From positions 4,340,001 through 4,404,000 of the forward strand of contig OW818686.1 of NCBI GenBank assembly GCA_942493305.1: DNA of 64,000 bases, given 5' to 3'. Position 1 is the stretch's first letter, and each line of letters begins with the position of its first letter. The DNA is from UBA7672 sp030824255 (lineage in GTDB: Bacteria > Pseudomonadota > Alphaproteobacteria > Caulobacterales > Hyphomonadaceae). Under the pieces are notes generated by a model. The model saw only the letters and a list, made by a program, of their open reading frames with translations, had not been told where the DNA came from and ran no database searches. The translations under genes were made by a program, and so were the position numbers. This document shows, piece after piece, positions 15,032 to 28,602 of this stretch.

Positions 15032-15823
15032 TCAGTGATGGTGCGCGAAGATGGCGGGATCAGCATTGGTCGAGGTGATCACCCCGTCTTCGATTGTGAT
15101 GATGCGGTCGGCAAACGTAGCCAGGCGCGCGTCGTGCGTGACGCACAACACGGTCGCGCCCTGCTCCTTGGCGCACTTGCGCAGCAGCGTCATGACGATG
15201 TTGCCGTTCTCGCCGTCGAGCGCCGATGTCGGCTCGTCTGCAAAGATCAGCTTCGGCTTCTTGGCGAGCGCGCGCGCAATCGCCACGCGCTGCTTCTCGC
15301 CGCCCGACATGCGGTCCGGGCGGTTGCCAAGGCGATGGCCGAGGCCAACATCCTTCAGCGCGCCTTCAGCCGCGTTCTTGCGGTCCTTCTTGCTGAGCTT
15401 CATGAACTTCAGGACGACTTGAACCTGCTGGCTCGCTGTCAGCGCCGGAAACAGGTTGAAGCCCTGGAAGATGAAGCCGCAATTCGTCAGGCGAAAGCGG
15501 TCGATCTTCGGGCGGGACATCTTCCAGATGCTCTGATCGAGCGCCACGACAGAGCCCGCATCCGGCTTCATCAGGCCTGATACAGCCGCCAGCAATGTCG
15601 ACTTGCCCGAGCCCGACGGGCCCATCACCAGCACGATCTCGCCCGGTTCGATCAACAGGTCGATGCCCTTCAGCACGTCCACCATCACATGGCCGGCCTT
15701 GAAGCTTTTCTTGATGCCGCGCGCCTCGATGGCCCAACGCTTGCCGGCCTCTTCAGGGCGCAGCGCCGGCGGTGCGGCGTCCTCGATTTCGACAGTCTTC
15801 TTCTTGCGGAGAGCGTTGATCAT
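15032..15823 (-). CDS. ABC transporter ATPase, MacB/LolD-like
   Basis: A 263-residue ATPase. Walker A GPSGSGKST at residues 68-76, signature MSGGEKQRV at 172-180, Walker B LIFADEPTSALDG from 192. The family is that of MacB, LolD and DevA, which power lipoprotein or lipid export with FtsX-like permeases. The first 30 residues are a charged extension not usual for the family. The ATG overlaps the permease TGA as ATGA. Confidence 0.93.
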   Translation of the reverse strand: MINALRKKKTVEIEDAAPPALRPEEAGKRWAIEARGIKKSFKAGHVMVDVLKGIDLLIEPGEIVLVMGPSGSGKSTLLAAVSGLMKPDAGSVVALDQSIWKMSRPKIDRFRLTNCGFIFQGFNLFPALTASQQVQVVLKFMKLSKKDRKNAAEGALKDVGLGHRLGNRPDRMSGGEKQRVAIARALAKKPKLIFADEPTSALDGENGNIVMTLLRKCAKEQGATVLCVTHDARLATFADRIITIEDGVITSTNADPAIFAHHH

Positions 15824-16962
15824 TTGAGCAGGTCCGCCGGTTCACCCTTCTTGAGGGCGCCAAGGGTCAGCACGCCGGAGCCGATCGAAATCAACAGCAG
15901 CAGTACGCCCGTCTGGATCAGGGAGCCGATCTCATAGCCCATGGGGATGTTCATGGACGCAGCCAGGAATGTGATGCCCACCATCATCACGGCTGCAGCG
16001 GCAATACCGAGCAGGCCAACCCAGAAGGACAATTCCATCACCACCCCGCGCAGCTGGCCCATCGACACGCCGAGCGCCCGCAAGCTCGCAAACTCCTTGA
16101 TGTTGGCCAGGATCGCGCCGCGCAGCGTCTGCCACGTGATCACCACCCCGATGACGAAACCGATCACGGACAGGAACAGCAGGATCATGGCGATGAACCC
16201 CTCCGACATCATCGACTGGATGGTCGATGCCGAAAGTTCGGGCTTGGTCCACGCGCGATACTGTCCGCCCGACATGGCGTTGAGCTCGTCGCGGATGCGG
16301 TCGATGTCTTTCTGCGTCGTCGCGTTCTTGACGCGAACCATCAGCAGACCGAGCCGCTCGTCATTGGCCTGTCCCATAAGGCGCTGGGTCTGGCGCGACA
16401 TGACGAGGTTCGGGAACTGGCTGTTGGCATAGCCCTCCATGATCAAGGCGACGCGAACCGTCCGCCCGTTCAGCATGGCCTGATCGCCCAGCTTAACGCC
16501 GAGCTGCTTGACGGCTGAAACATCGACGCCAACCGCATAGGGCGGCTCGATCGCCAGGCGCATCGGGTCAGTGAAGTCTTGTGGCAGGGTCACGCCATTG
16601 GGCGAGGTATCGATGACCATCACGTTGGTCGGCGTGGCCGACGTCTTGCCCGGTCCATAGAACATGCCGAAATCGCCCGGCAGGTCCTGCACCTCCACCA
16701 CGTCCGGATGACGGTAGATCAACGGCACCACCCGCTTGGGCAATGCGCCCCCACCCCCACCGGGACCGCCTAGGCCGTTGGCCTGAGCAGAAAGAATGAT
16801 CACCTGCCCGCGCGACTTGTCGATCGTGATCGTGAAGGACTGCATCATCCCGATGAAGATGGCGCCGAGCGCCAGCATGAGGACGCCGGCAAGCGCCAGC
16901 GCAATCACGGCAGCCAGATAACGGCGCCACTCAAATAGGAGTGTCGAGAGCGCAAGGCTCAT
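15820..16962 (-). CDS. ABC transporter permease, FtsX/DevC-like
   Basis: A 380-residue inner-membrane protein with one N-terminal membrane helix, a large periplasmic domain (about residues 40-260) and three C-terminal helices, the FtsX/MacB layout. The Gly-rich NGLGGPGGGGG near residue 60 is unusual. The ATG at 16962 is preceded by GAGGGATC at 6-7 bp. It is the first gene of the three-gene exporter operon, and a nested inverted repeat lies about 40-80 bp upstream. Confidence 0.9.
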   Translation of the reverse strand: MSLALSTLLFEWRRYLAAVIALALAGVLMLALGAIFIGMMQSFTITIDKSRGQVIILSAQANGLGGPGGGGGALPKRVVPLIYRHPDVVEVQDLPGDFGMFYGPGKTSATPTNVMVIDTSPNGVTLPQDFTDPMRLAIEPPYAVGVDVSAVKQLGVKLGDQAMLNGRTVRVALIMEGYANSQFPNLVMSRQTQRLMGQANDERLGLLMVRVKNATTQKDIDRIRDELNAMSGGQYRAWTKPELSASTIQSMMSEGFIAMILLFLSVIGFVIGVVITWQTLRGAILANIKEFASLRALGVSMGQLRGVVMELSFWVGLLGIAAAAVMMVGITFLAASMNIPMGYEIGSLIQTGVLLLLISIGSGVLTLGALKKGEPADLLK

Positions 16963-16999
16963 CGCGGATCCCTCGTCGGAAACCAAAAACAGACTGTGA

Positions 17000-17043
17000 G
17001 GGGTCCTGACACCCAACCATATCGTTATTCGATATAGGACCCC
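17000..17043 (-). promoter_or_regulatory. Nested inverted repeats, probable operator of the ABC export operon
   Basis: Inner repeat ATATCG-TTATT-CGATAT (17019-17035) and outer repeat GGGGTCCT (17000-17007) with AGGACCCC (17036-17043), both perfect. The outer right arm directly abuts the inner right arm. The element is 38 bp upstream of the permease start. ATATCG palindromes are typical operators of small repressors such as PadR or ArsR types, but no such regulator gene is adjacent. Confidence 0.6.
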
Positions 17044-17147
17044 GATGCAAGTGTAGTTTGGGCCTTACCCAGTCAGTCGGTATCCCACAACAAAACTGAC
17101 ATCACTTAAACGCGAAACGCAGAAGTTTCCTTCTGTCCGGGCGCGAT

Positions 17148-18494
17148 TCAAGCGGCGTTCAGTCCCAACCATCGCCTTGCCCGGGGCAGACGTTTCAATA
17201 CGCCCCATTCGATCAACCCGATCACCAGAAGGCTGATTCCGAGCACCGGCAGCAGAATTCCGCAGGCCGCGATCAGAATCGCAAGGCCCCAGCCGATGCG
17301 GGCGTGCGGTATGGGCGGCGGCGCCCCCAGAACGCCATCCGGCGCGCGCCTGCGCCACATCACGAAGGCCGAAACGCACAGGACGACGAGCCCGGCCGCC
17401 GTCAGTACCCCTATTGCCTGGTTCAGAGGTCCGAACAACTGCCCCTCATGGGCGGCGATGCCGACCCCGACAATCTGGTCAATGATATGCTTGTTCGCGA
17501 AAACATCTCGGCTGACGAGGCCGCCACTCATCGCGTCAAAAACCAGCTCCTGTTGCTGGGGACGGTTCTGCGCATTGGACTTCGCCCGCCAGTATGGCGA
17601 CCCTTTCGTCGGAGGCGTCAGGATCACCGGCGCAGCCAGCTTCTCCCCCATGGCCGTGGCATAGATCTGATCCAGCGTTGCGCCCCCATGCGCCGAGTGA
17701 TCGACAACGTCAGCTGAACTTCCGCCACCGTGGCCGGCATGCTCATCGACCGGACCGATGGTCCAGTCCTGCTTGACGGCCGACGTGCCCGTCACCTCGC
17801 GCCCCATCTTGAAGCTGTTGCCCCAGACCATCGCCCACGGCATGCCGCTCGCCAGAAGGACCAGCGCCCACGCCGAGATCCACACGCCAACGACCGAATG
17901 CAGGTCGCGCCAGAACCGCTTCGCCCCCTTGCCGATGCGTGGATAGAAAACGCCGGCCAGCCCCTTCGCATTGCGCGGCCACCACAGATACAGCCCCGTA
18001 AGGATCATCACGATGGCCCAGGAGGCCGCCAGTTCCACGAGGATGGAGCCTGGCGTGCCCAGCATGAGCTCGCCATGCAGCTTGAAGATCCAGCGGTCCC
18101 AGGTCGATCCCTCATCTTGCGTTTTCAGAACCTCCATCGTGTCGGGATGAAGATAGACGCGCGTGCGGATGCCCTTGTCCGACACCAGCACGCGCGCGGC
18201 CTGGTCGGCCTGCTCTGGCAACATGATCCCTGCAAAGGTTGACCCGGGCACAGCGGACGTGGCCGCAGCAACCAGCTCCGCCTGCGTGGCGGCATCGCCT
18301 GTCCGTTGCAGCACGGCGACGTCGCGATCAATCCACGCATCGATTTGCGGACGGAACAGATAGATCGATCCCGTTATCGCCAACCAGATAACGAACGGAA
18401 TGCAAATCAGCCCGGCATAGAAATGCCAGCGCCAAAGCGTCCTGTAGATGACGCCCTTGCCTTCCGTTTCGCGTGTCTCGATCGCTCGCGTCAT
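17148..18494 (-). CDS. PepSY-domain transmembrane protein (iron-uptake associated)
   Basis: A 448-residue inner-membrane protein of the PepSY_TM type, with four membrane segments: residues about 20-45 (FYAGLICIPFVIWLAITGSIYLF), 155-180, 205-230 and 355-380, plus two close helices at the C-terminus. The loops contain His-rich HAGHGGGSSADVVDHSAHGG near residue 255, a likely metal-binding patch. Such proteins sit next to TonB receptors and are thought to reduce or strip ferric complexes. It lies 9 bp after the TonB-receptor stop, in the same operon. Confidence 0.85.
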   Translation of the reverse strand: MTRAIETRETEGKGVIYRTLWRWHFYAGLICIPFVIWLAITGSIYLFRPQIDAWIDRDVAVLQRTGDAATQAELVAAATSAVPGSTFAGIMLPEQADQAARVLVSDKGIRTRVYLHPDTMEVLKTQDEGSTWDRWIFKLHGELMLGTPGSILVELAASWAIVMILTGLYLWWPRNAKGLAGVFYPRIGKGAKRFWRDLHSVVGVWISAWALVLLASGMPWAMVWGNSFKMGREVTGTSAVKQDWTIGPVDEHAGHGGGSSADVVDHSAHGGATLDQIYATAMGEKLAAPVILTPPTKGSPYWRAKSNAQNRPQQQELVFDAMSGGLVSRDVFANKHIIDQIVGVGIAAHEGQLFGPLNQAIGVLTAAGLVVLCVSAFVMWRRRAPDGVLGAPPPIPHARIGWGLAILIAACGILLPVLGISLLVIGLIEWGVLKRLPRARRWLGLNAA

Positions 18495-18503
18495 GATTGC
18501 CCC

Positions 18504-20609
18504 CTAGAAGTTGAACGAAACGCCGCCGTAGATCGATCGCTCATCTCCCGGGAAGAAGACGTTGCGAGCGCCCGGCGCAGTTGCGGTGTTCCAGTTCACG
18601 ACTGGCGTGAAGTTCGAGATGTAGTTCTCGTCAAACACGTTGCGGACATCGACGAACACCATCGGCCCATTCTCGAACTCATAGCCGAGGTTCAGGTTGA
18701 CGATTGCATACGTCTTCGCGCGGAAAGTGTTCGCATAGTCCACCCACGCTTCAGACGCTGCAACTTCAACCGATGGCGCAATCCAGAATCCGCCAACGCT
18801 GCCCTTCAGTTCTGCACGGTAGAAATGCTCGGGCACGATCGGCAGTCGATTGTCGCCATACTGACGATCATCGGTGAACCTGAAGTCGGACCACATATAG
18901 GTCTGGCGCAGGCGCAGCCCGTCCGTGATCAGCCAGTCGAGGCCCGCCTCAAGGCCCTGGTGCATCGTGCCGTCGAGAGCATTGAACGTCGCAGCCGGAA
19001 TGCCAGCTCCGGGATTGACAGAGAAGGTCAGCAATTCGTTGTCGATCTCCGCGCGATAGAGCGCGACATCCCAGACCAGACTGTCCGCACGCCCGCGCGT
19101 GCCGATCTCAGCCGTCCAGGCATCCTGCTCCTGCAGCGGCTGGAAACCGCCGGTCGTCGGCGCAAGGCCGCCAAAGTTGGGCGGCTCCACCGAACGTGTC
19201 ACGTTGCCATAGACCTGCATGCCGTCCGGGTTCTGCCAGACAAAGCCAACGCGCGGCGAGAACCAGTCATATGTCTCGCTGTCGGTTACGACGGTCGCAC
19301 TCGGCGGCGTGCTGGTGTAGTCGCGCTCCGCCCGGCCGTACGATCCGCCCGCGACCAGCGCGAAACCGTCGATCACGAACAGCCGCCCCTCGGCAAACAC
19401 ATCAAGCCCGGTAGCGTCCTGATAGCTCTGCGCCGTCAGCGCACCACGCGAACCATTGACGTTCAACCATTGCTTCGCGTCGTTTTCGCCAGCGCGATAA
19501 GACAGGCCGTAGAAGAGATCGGCCTCCATGCCGAAGACGTCGCCTTCCCAGTCGACACGGCCGAATACGCCCCAATTGTCGCTTTCCTGATGGATGACCT
19601 GGAAGATCGGATGGTCGAGTTCCTTGTGCGTCGCATAAACGCCGCCCTCGAATACGCTGTTCGCATCCAGCCGCCAGCGCGTCTGCACGGCTGCGCGCTG
19701 CACGGCCTGATCACGCTGGTAATTGCCGACGCCAGTTCCGTTGCCGATATTGCCCGGGTTGGCGAGCTCGGGCGAGTCCAGCGCCTGTGTCAGCGACAGC
19801 GAGCCCGGAATCTGCTGGTGGATGTATCCACCGCTGAAATAGGCCCGAACTTCCTGATCGTCGCCGAACGTGTAGCCAAGATTGCCAGAAGCGAACTGCC
19901 ACTGCCCTTCGCTCTGCTGGCGCCAGCCATTGGTCTTGTAGCCGGAGACAGCGCCGAACGCGTCCCAATCGCCCATCTGGCCGCCGACGCTGGCATGCGC
20001 CCGCGCCGTTCCATAGTCGCCGCCTTCGATGCGCAGGACGCCGTTCTCAGGCATCGTCTTGCCGTTGGGGGTGATCATGTTGATCGCCCCGCCGAGCAGC
20101 GCGCCGCCATACCGGAGAGCGTTGCCGCCCTTGTAGACCTCGGTGTAGCGCGCAAGAAACGGATCAACCAATTGCGTGTCGCCGAAGCCATCAGCCTCGT
20201 TCAGCGGCATGCCATCCTGCGCGATCAGCGTTCCACGAAGGTGGTTGTTGTTCCCGATGCCGGATCCGCGGATCGACAGGCGCGTGTCGCCGCCCCACTT
20301 CTTCTGGATATAGACGCCCGGCACGTCGCGAAGCATGTCGGCCAGGCCAGTCGCGGCGCGCCCCTCATAGCTTTCGGACGACACGACGGCCACGGCGCCC
20401 GGCGTCTCTGACAGCCGCTCACGCGCCGCGGCTACCACTGGAGGGTCTTCAGGATCACGCTGCGCGGTGACGATCACCGTGTCGCGCGTGCCTTGCTGGT
20501 CTTCATTTGGCCCGGACTGCGCGTACGCCGGCAATGCCAGCAAACCCGCGACAGAGAGTGCGATGCCAGACGCGGCGCACGCGTATCCGGCACGAAAATT
20601 CGTTTTCAT
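18504..20609 (-). CDS. TonB-dependent receptor, FecA-like
   Basis: A 701-residue outer-membrane receptor. Signal peptide of about 30 residues ending ALPAYAQ, a plug domain (SETPGAVAVVSSESYEG, LADMLRDVPGVYIQ, LSIRGSG) and a beta-barrel ending in the aromatic GGVSFNF. The plug and the PepSY partner point to a ferric-siderophore or ferric-citrate type ligand, which is an inference. The ATG at 20609 is chosen because it begins the signal peptide. It is the middle gene of the operon DUF2946-like, receptor, PepSY, which has a Fur-like box upstream. Confidence 0.92.
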   Translation of the reverse strand: MKTNFRAGYACAASGIALSVAGLLALPAYAQSGPNEDQQGTRDTVIVTAQRDPEDPPVVAAARERLSETPGAVAVVSSESYEGRAATGLADMLRDVPGVYIQKKWGGDTRLSIRGSGIGNNNHLRGTLIAQDGMPLNEADGFGDTQLVDPFLARYTEVYKGGNALRYGGALLGGAINMITPNGKTMPENGVLRIEGGDYGTARAHASVGGQMGDWDAFGAVSGYKTNGWRQQSEGQWQFASGNLGYTFGDDQEVRAYFSGGYIHQQIPGSLSLTQALDSPELANPGNIGNGTGVGNYQRDQAVQRAAVQTRWRLDANSVFEGGVYATHKELDHPIFQVIHQESDNWGVFGRVDWEGDVFGMEADLFYGLSYRAGENDAKQWLNVNGSRGALTAQSYQDATGLDVFAEGRLFVIDGFALVAGGSYGRAERDYTSTPPSATVVTDSETYDWFSPRVGFVWQNPDGMQVYGNVTRSVEPPNFGGLAPTTGGFQPLQEQDAWTAEIGTRGRADSLVWDVALYRAEIDNELLTFSVNPGAGIPAATFNALDGTMHQGLEAGLDWLITDGLRLRQTYMWSDFRFTDDRQYGDNRLPIVPEHFYRAELKGSVGGFWIAPSVEVAASEAWVDYANTFRAKTYAIVNLNLGYEFENGPMVFVDVRNVFDENYISNFTPVVNWNTATAPGARNVFFPGDERSIYGGVSFNF

Positions 20610-20782
20610 CTTTGATGCTTTCGCAAGGGAGAGGACGGGCAAGGACCGGGCCTGACGGTCGATGCGATTGCCTTCTCGCGTCCCAGGGCATGGCGTGCGC
20701 TCGCCAAAGCGGCGCACAAGTCAATGCAATGAGCAGGAATACGCGCAAGACCACGCGACAACCGCACGGTCTCGATCAGGCA

Positions 20783-21193
20783 TCAGATGAAGGAAGGAGG
20801 CCCTGTCGACGGCGGCGGCGGCGCGGCAATGCCGCGACCGGGGCGCAGGTCACGCAGAATGCCGAAATCGACACTCCGCTCGACCGCAAACGTCACCGGC
20901 TCATGCGCTGAATCCGGCGGCGTGGTCGCCGCAATGCCCGCGAAAACGCACGGCTGCGGCGGATGATCAGACGGTGTGCTCTCGTCCGGAAGATCAATGA
21001 TCTTGCCTGTCTCGAGGTCGATGACCTGAGGCTGGCTACCGTGAGCATCGCACAATTCAAGTGTGAGATAGCGGCCGGATCCCGTGTCGGCTTCGGCCAG
21101 CATGTAGCCGGCGGGCACCATCGCACGCACAAGCAGAGCCATCAGCGCGAATGCGCCAAGCCTCCATCCCATGCGTTTGATCCAGTTGAACAC
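20783..21193 (-). CDS. DUF2946-like small membrane protein
   Basis: A 136-residue protein with one N-terminal membrane segment (LGAFALMALLVRAMVPAGYML), a beta-rich middle part (GRYLTLELCDAHGS), a cysteine in PQPCVFAG and a proline-rich C-terminus ending PPPPSTGPPSFI. This is the pattern of DUF2946 proteins found beside metal-related TonB receptors. It starts with GTG at 21193, preceded by GAGGGG 8 bp upstream. It is the first gene of the operon. Its biochemical role is unknown. Confidence 0.75.
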   Translation of the reverse strand: MFNWIKRMGWRLGAFALMALLVRAMVPAGYMLAEADTGSGRYLTLELCDAHGSQPQVIDLETGKIIDLPDESTPSDHPPQPCVFAGIAATTPPDSAHEPVTFAVERSVDFGILRDLRPGRGIAAPPPPSTGPPSFI

Positions 21194-21237
21194 GTCGAGA
21201 ACCCCTCACGACGCAAGCTATAACATGATGCCTCCGG

Positions 21238-21252
21238 CGAGAAGCTTTCTCA
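21238..21252 (-). promoter_or_regulatory. Fur-like box upstream of the DUF2946/TonB/PepSY operon
   Basis: CGAGAAGCTTTCTCA is a 6-3-6 inverted repeat with one mismatch and differs from the feoA box (TGAGAA-N3-TTCTCA) only at its first base and spacer. It lies 45 bp before the GTG start at 21193. Confidence 0.5.
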
Positions 21253-21343
21253 CGCGCAGCATGTTGTCACGATCCGCTGAACCCGCGTACCGCGCGAACG
21301 TGCGCCGAACTGGCTCGATGTCTCGCACACAGCGCAGCAGGCA

Positions 21344-22204
21344 TCAGCCGCGGATCACGCCCATCTTGCCAGCCTGATAGTCTGCTATCGCCTGGCGGAT
21401 TTCATCCGGCGTGTTCATCACGAACGGACCATACGAAACTACCGGCTCATTGATCGGGAGGCCGTGACCGAACAGCAAACGTGCAGCGCCAGTCGATTCA
21501 ATGACAATCTCATCGCCGGCAAGATCGAGCTCGACGAGATGATGCTGGCTCACCTCCGCGCCATTCACCCGCACACCGCCGGCGACGGAATAGAGAAAAA
21601 CATTTCGCCCGTTGAGCGCGTTCGCCGCGAATCGCCCACCCGCATCCATCACCAGCGTCGACATGAAGTTGCCGGTGATCGATTCGACTGGCCCGCGCAG
21701 GTCGCCCCACGCGCCGGAAATCAGCTGCATGCGGACATTTCCATCGTTCAGCGCGATCGTCGGAATGCCATCAGCCTGAAATCCCTGATAGCGCGGCGGC
21801 GTCATCTTGAGTCGCGACGGCAGATTCACCCACAACTGAAGGATCTCGATTGCCCCGCCGGCGCGCTTGAAGTCGTCCGGCGACAGCTCCGCATGGACGA
21901 TTCCCGCTCCCGCAGTCATCCACTGCACGCCGCCGGCGTGGATCACGCTCTCATAACCGGCCGAGTCGCGATGCATGAGCTCGCCATCGACGATGAAAGT
22001 GACAGTCTCGAAGCCGCGATGCGGGTGCGGACCGAATGGCAGCCCGCGATTCTGCTGTGAATAGACCTGCGGGCCGTGGTGATTCAGGAAAAGAAACGGA
22101 TCGACCTGGCTTAAGCGCTGACCCGGCAGTGGACGACGAGTCGTCAGATCGCCGATGTCGTCCCGGATCGATGGATGGAGGCCGAGTACCTTCTTGTGCG
22201 TCAT
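21344..22204 (-). CDS. Pirin family protein
   Basis: A 286-residue double-cupin protein. Pirin hallmarks are the first-cupin metal site GPHPHRGFETVTFIVDGEL with HRDSAG and AGGVQWMTAGAGIVHAE. Some bacterial pirins act as quercetin dioxygenases or redox-sensing regulators; which applies here cannot be told. The ATG at 22204 gives the usual pirin N-terminus; no strong ribosome-binding site is seen. It is separated from the rRNA operon by a strong terminator. Confidence 0.93.
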   Translation of the reverse strand: MTHKKVLGLHPSIRDDIGDLTTRRPLPGQRLSQVDPFLFLNHHGPQVYSQQNRGLPFGPHPHRGFETVTFIVDGELMHRDSAGYESVIHAGGVQWMTAGAGIVHAELSPDDFKRAGGAIEILQLWVNLPSRLKMTPPRYQGFQADGIPTIALNDGNVRMQLISGAWGDLRGPVESITGNFMSTLVMDAGGRFAANALNGRNVFLYSVAGGVRVNGAEVSQHHLVELDLAGDEIVIESTGAARLLFGHGLPINEPVVSYGPFVMNTPDEIRQAIADYQAGKMGVIRG

Positions 22205-22282
22205 GCATCGCAGATAGGCGCGCGTTACCCAGATCGCAAACACATCCGCTTCTGTCGCCGAAAGCGATCTTTGCGCCACAAA

Positions 22283-22323
22283 AGCAAACAGCCCCGCGAT
22301 TGCTCGCAGGGCTGTTCATTTTT

Positions 22324-22324
<1 letters not shown>
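22283..22324 (-). terminator. Bidirectional terminator ending the rRNA operon
   Basis: AACAGCCC and GGGCTGTT with additional GCGA/TCGC pairs form a stem of 12 pairs plus one mismatch around GCAA-type loop. On the minus strand it is followed by TGCTTTT, on the plus strand by CATTTTTT. It sits directly after the tRNAfMet gene. Confidence 0.85.
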
Positions 22325-22400
<76 letters not shown>

Positions 22401-22573
22401 TCACCGCATTCATGCTCCCGGTCCGATACCGGCAACATCCCCTCGCCACATCGCGGGCTGTTAAGCCCTGAAATGACTTCGCGGCCCACTCCGGCCGATG
22501 CAGACGAGGTCCACACACAACCGGCCGAGCCGCGCATCCACGCATCCGGGGAGGACGCGAAGATCTTGAAGGA

Positions 22574-22610
22574 GGCCCCGCTCACCCATTCAAAGAATGG
22601 CGAGCGGCCT
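22574..22610 (-). other. Long hairpin between 5S rRNA and tRNA-fMet
   Basis: CTCACCCATTC and GAATGGCGAG pair around a short AAA loop and extend outward through GGCC arms with small mismatches. No T-run follows on the minus strand, so it is more likely an RNase III-type processing stem than a terminator. Confidence 0.5.
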
Positions 22611-22626
22611 TTGCAGTCGGCTTGGC

Positions 22627-22745
22627 AGACCTGGCAGCGACCTACTCTCCCGTGCCTTAAGGCACAGTACCATTGGCGCTGGGGAACTTAACTACCGAGT
22701 TCGGAATGGGATCGGGTGGGGAATCCCCGCTAGAACCACCAGGTC
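22627..22745 (-). rRNA. rrf: 5S ribosomal RNA
   Basis: About 119 nt on the minus strand. The terminal helix arms GACCTGG and CCAGGTC, the CCGAACTCGG loop and GAGAGTAGGTC near the 3' end match 5S rRNA. Ends are placed by the terminal helix and may be off by a few bases. Confidence 0.93.
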
Positions 22746-22875
22746 GGCGAAGCCGACTGAAGAACAACAACCGATCGTCTGTACGATCGAAGATCAGACT
22801 TGCTGGATAAAGACATAAATCCAGCAGCTAATGATTGGGCGACATGTTCGTCGCCACGTATGGGTCTTGAAAGTT

Positions 22876-25647
<2,772 letters not shown>

Positions 25648-25905
25648 CAACAAAACCCATACGTGGTGAAGAACATGCCGACCTCTATTTACATAGAGGG
25701 CGATCAAGTCTCCCGCGTCCACGTATGGAACGATTGTTAGACGATTAGTTGTTGTTCGGTCTGCCCTTTTGGGGGAGCGCTGGGTTACAGCGCCGGGCAG
25801 ACGGCCTCCTTCACGATGTCAATCCAACCAGCCGGCATAGCCAGGCCAGTCGAAACTGATGAGTGTAAATGATTGCGAGGGCCACCAAGGCCTCAATGGA
25901 AGAAA

Positions 25906-25981
25906 TGGTGGAGCCAGACGGGATCGAACCGACGACCTCATGCTTGCAAAGCACGCGCTCTCCCAGCTGAGCTATGGCCCC
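25906..25981 (-). tRNA. tRNA-Ala (TGC)
   Basis: A 76-nt cloverleaf on the minus strand, starting GGGGCCATAGCTCAG, anticodon TGC in TTTGCAA, and encoded CCA end. It lies in the 16S-23S spacer after tRNA-Ile, the normal alphaproteobacterial order. Confidence 0.97.
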
Positions 25982-26011
25982 ATTGGGTGCCGTTGGTATC
26001 GAAACAGACGC

Positions 26012-26088
<77 letters not shown>

Positions 26089-26316
26089 TCACCCGCGGCG
26101 CTGTGCCGTTACTGGGCTCGCAATCCCTCTCTCCTTCCCTGCGCTTGCTTCACAAGCAGCGCCAGGCGGCGAGAGGTTCACGGAAGAGAAACGAGGACGG
26201 CGGTGAACCGCCATAGTATTTTTGCCGTGACGTCCACTCCGGATCCGAAGATCTGGATTGGATAGTCCGACTGCTAGGGAGCTCTTGAAGTTCAGTGAGA
26301 CTGAACACTCTCGAAC

Positions 26317-27779
<1,463 letters not shown>

Positions 27780-28002
27780 GAGGTTCGATCCCGACGAAAC
27801 CTCATCCGTAATGGATGTGGTCGCTGCAAAGCATTTGCGTATATTTGACGGGAAACCCGTTCACACTAAGACCAACTCACGTTGGCCCGTATAAACTGGC
27901 TTTCCTTTAGATAAACGCAAACCGTCGATGTCGATGGGTCATCATCCCAGGCCGAAGCCTGATCTGAGAACCCGGCAAGCAACACCGCCGCCCGCGTTTC
28001 TC

Positions 28003-28026
28003 TTCCACTCACAATGTCAAACATCT
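28003..28026 (-). promoter_or_regulatory. Possible boxA-like element in rRNA leader
   Basis: On the minus strand TGTTTGACATTGTGAGTGGA occurs about 240 nt before 16S. Very similar sequence is conserved in alphaproteobacterial rRNA leaders, where antitermination signals lie. The assignment rests on resemblance only. Confidence 0.4.
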
Positions 28027-28105
28027 CGCGAATTCAAGGCCTTGGGCCTCTTCTCCGCCGCTTCCGTTGTGGCCGTGTCGGCCGCCCCGTCTGCGAGAGG
28101 GCGGG

Positions 28106-28134
28106 GTATAAGACCCAGTCCTCTTTCCCGTCAA
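28106..28134 (-). promoter_or_regulatory. rRNA operon promoter
   Basis: On the minus strand TTGACG (28134-28129), a 17-bp spacer and TTATAC (28111-28106) form a strong sigma-70 promoter. A-rich tracts (GAAAAAAGTTGAAAAAAGA, 28138-28158) directly upstream look like an UP element. The leader to 16S is about 320 nt. Confidence 0.85.
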
Positions 28135-28159
28135 CCGTCTTTTTTCAACTTTTTTCAGC

Positions 28160-28602
28160 GACCCGAAGGAGACCGAAAACTTCGAAAAAAGAGCCGACGA
28201 TTTTGCCCTCGGGCCCATTGCGGGGCCCGCGTTCAAGACCGTCAGGTCGGCGGGAGGAGGCGATATACGCTCGGCCTCCCGGCCACGCAAGGCCTTTTTG
28301 ACTAAGAATGCGGAAATTACGTGTTTTCCACAGGACGCCCTCGCCCACCACACGAGAGGCCAAAAATCACGGATTCTCGGAATCTTTTGATCGTCGAAGC
28401 GGCGCCAACACGCATGGTTGGCCCGCTTTTTGGGCTTTTTGTGACAGGGGCTACGCAACGTCATGCCCTTGAGCCTGTGAGCAACACGAGAATTCCGCTG
28501 CTCCAGGCCCCTGCTTTGAGCTGGCCAGAACGTCGCACAACAGAGAATCCCGGCTTTACGCGCTCCCCTGCCCTGCCCGCCACAAACCTGCAGATCGTGG
28601 AT
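28160..28602. other. Non-coding stretch upstream of rRNA promoter
   Basis: This stretch between the rRNA promoter and the CBS-protein stop holds no gene I can support. Open frames on either strand here have no ribosome-binding site and are continuations of antisense frames. No clear terminator for the CBS gene was seen. Confidence 0.6.

Noticed and set aside
18306..20411. 700-codon frame antisense to the TonB receptor
   Set aside because: The receptor frame has signal peptide, plug motifs and aromatic C-terminus; the antisense reading has none of these.
28003..28026. TTGACA-like hexamer in the rRNA leader as a second promoter
   Set aside because: No -10 hexamer at 16-18 bp; the segment fits a leader antitermination-type sequence better.
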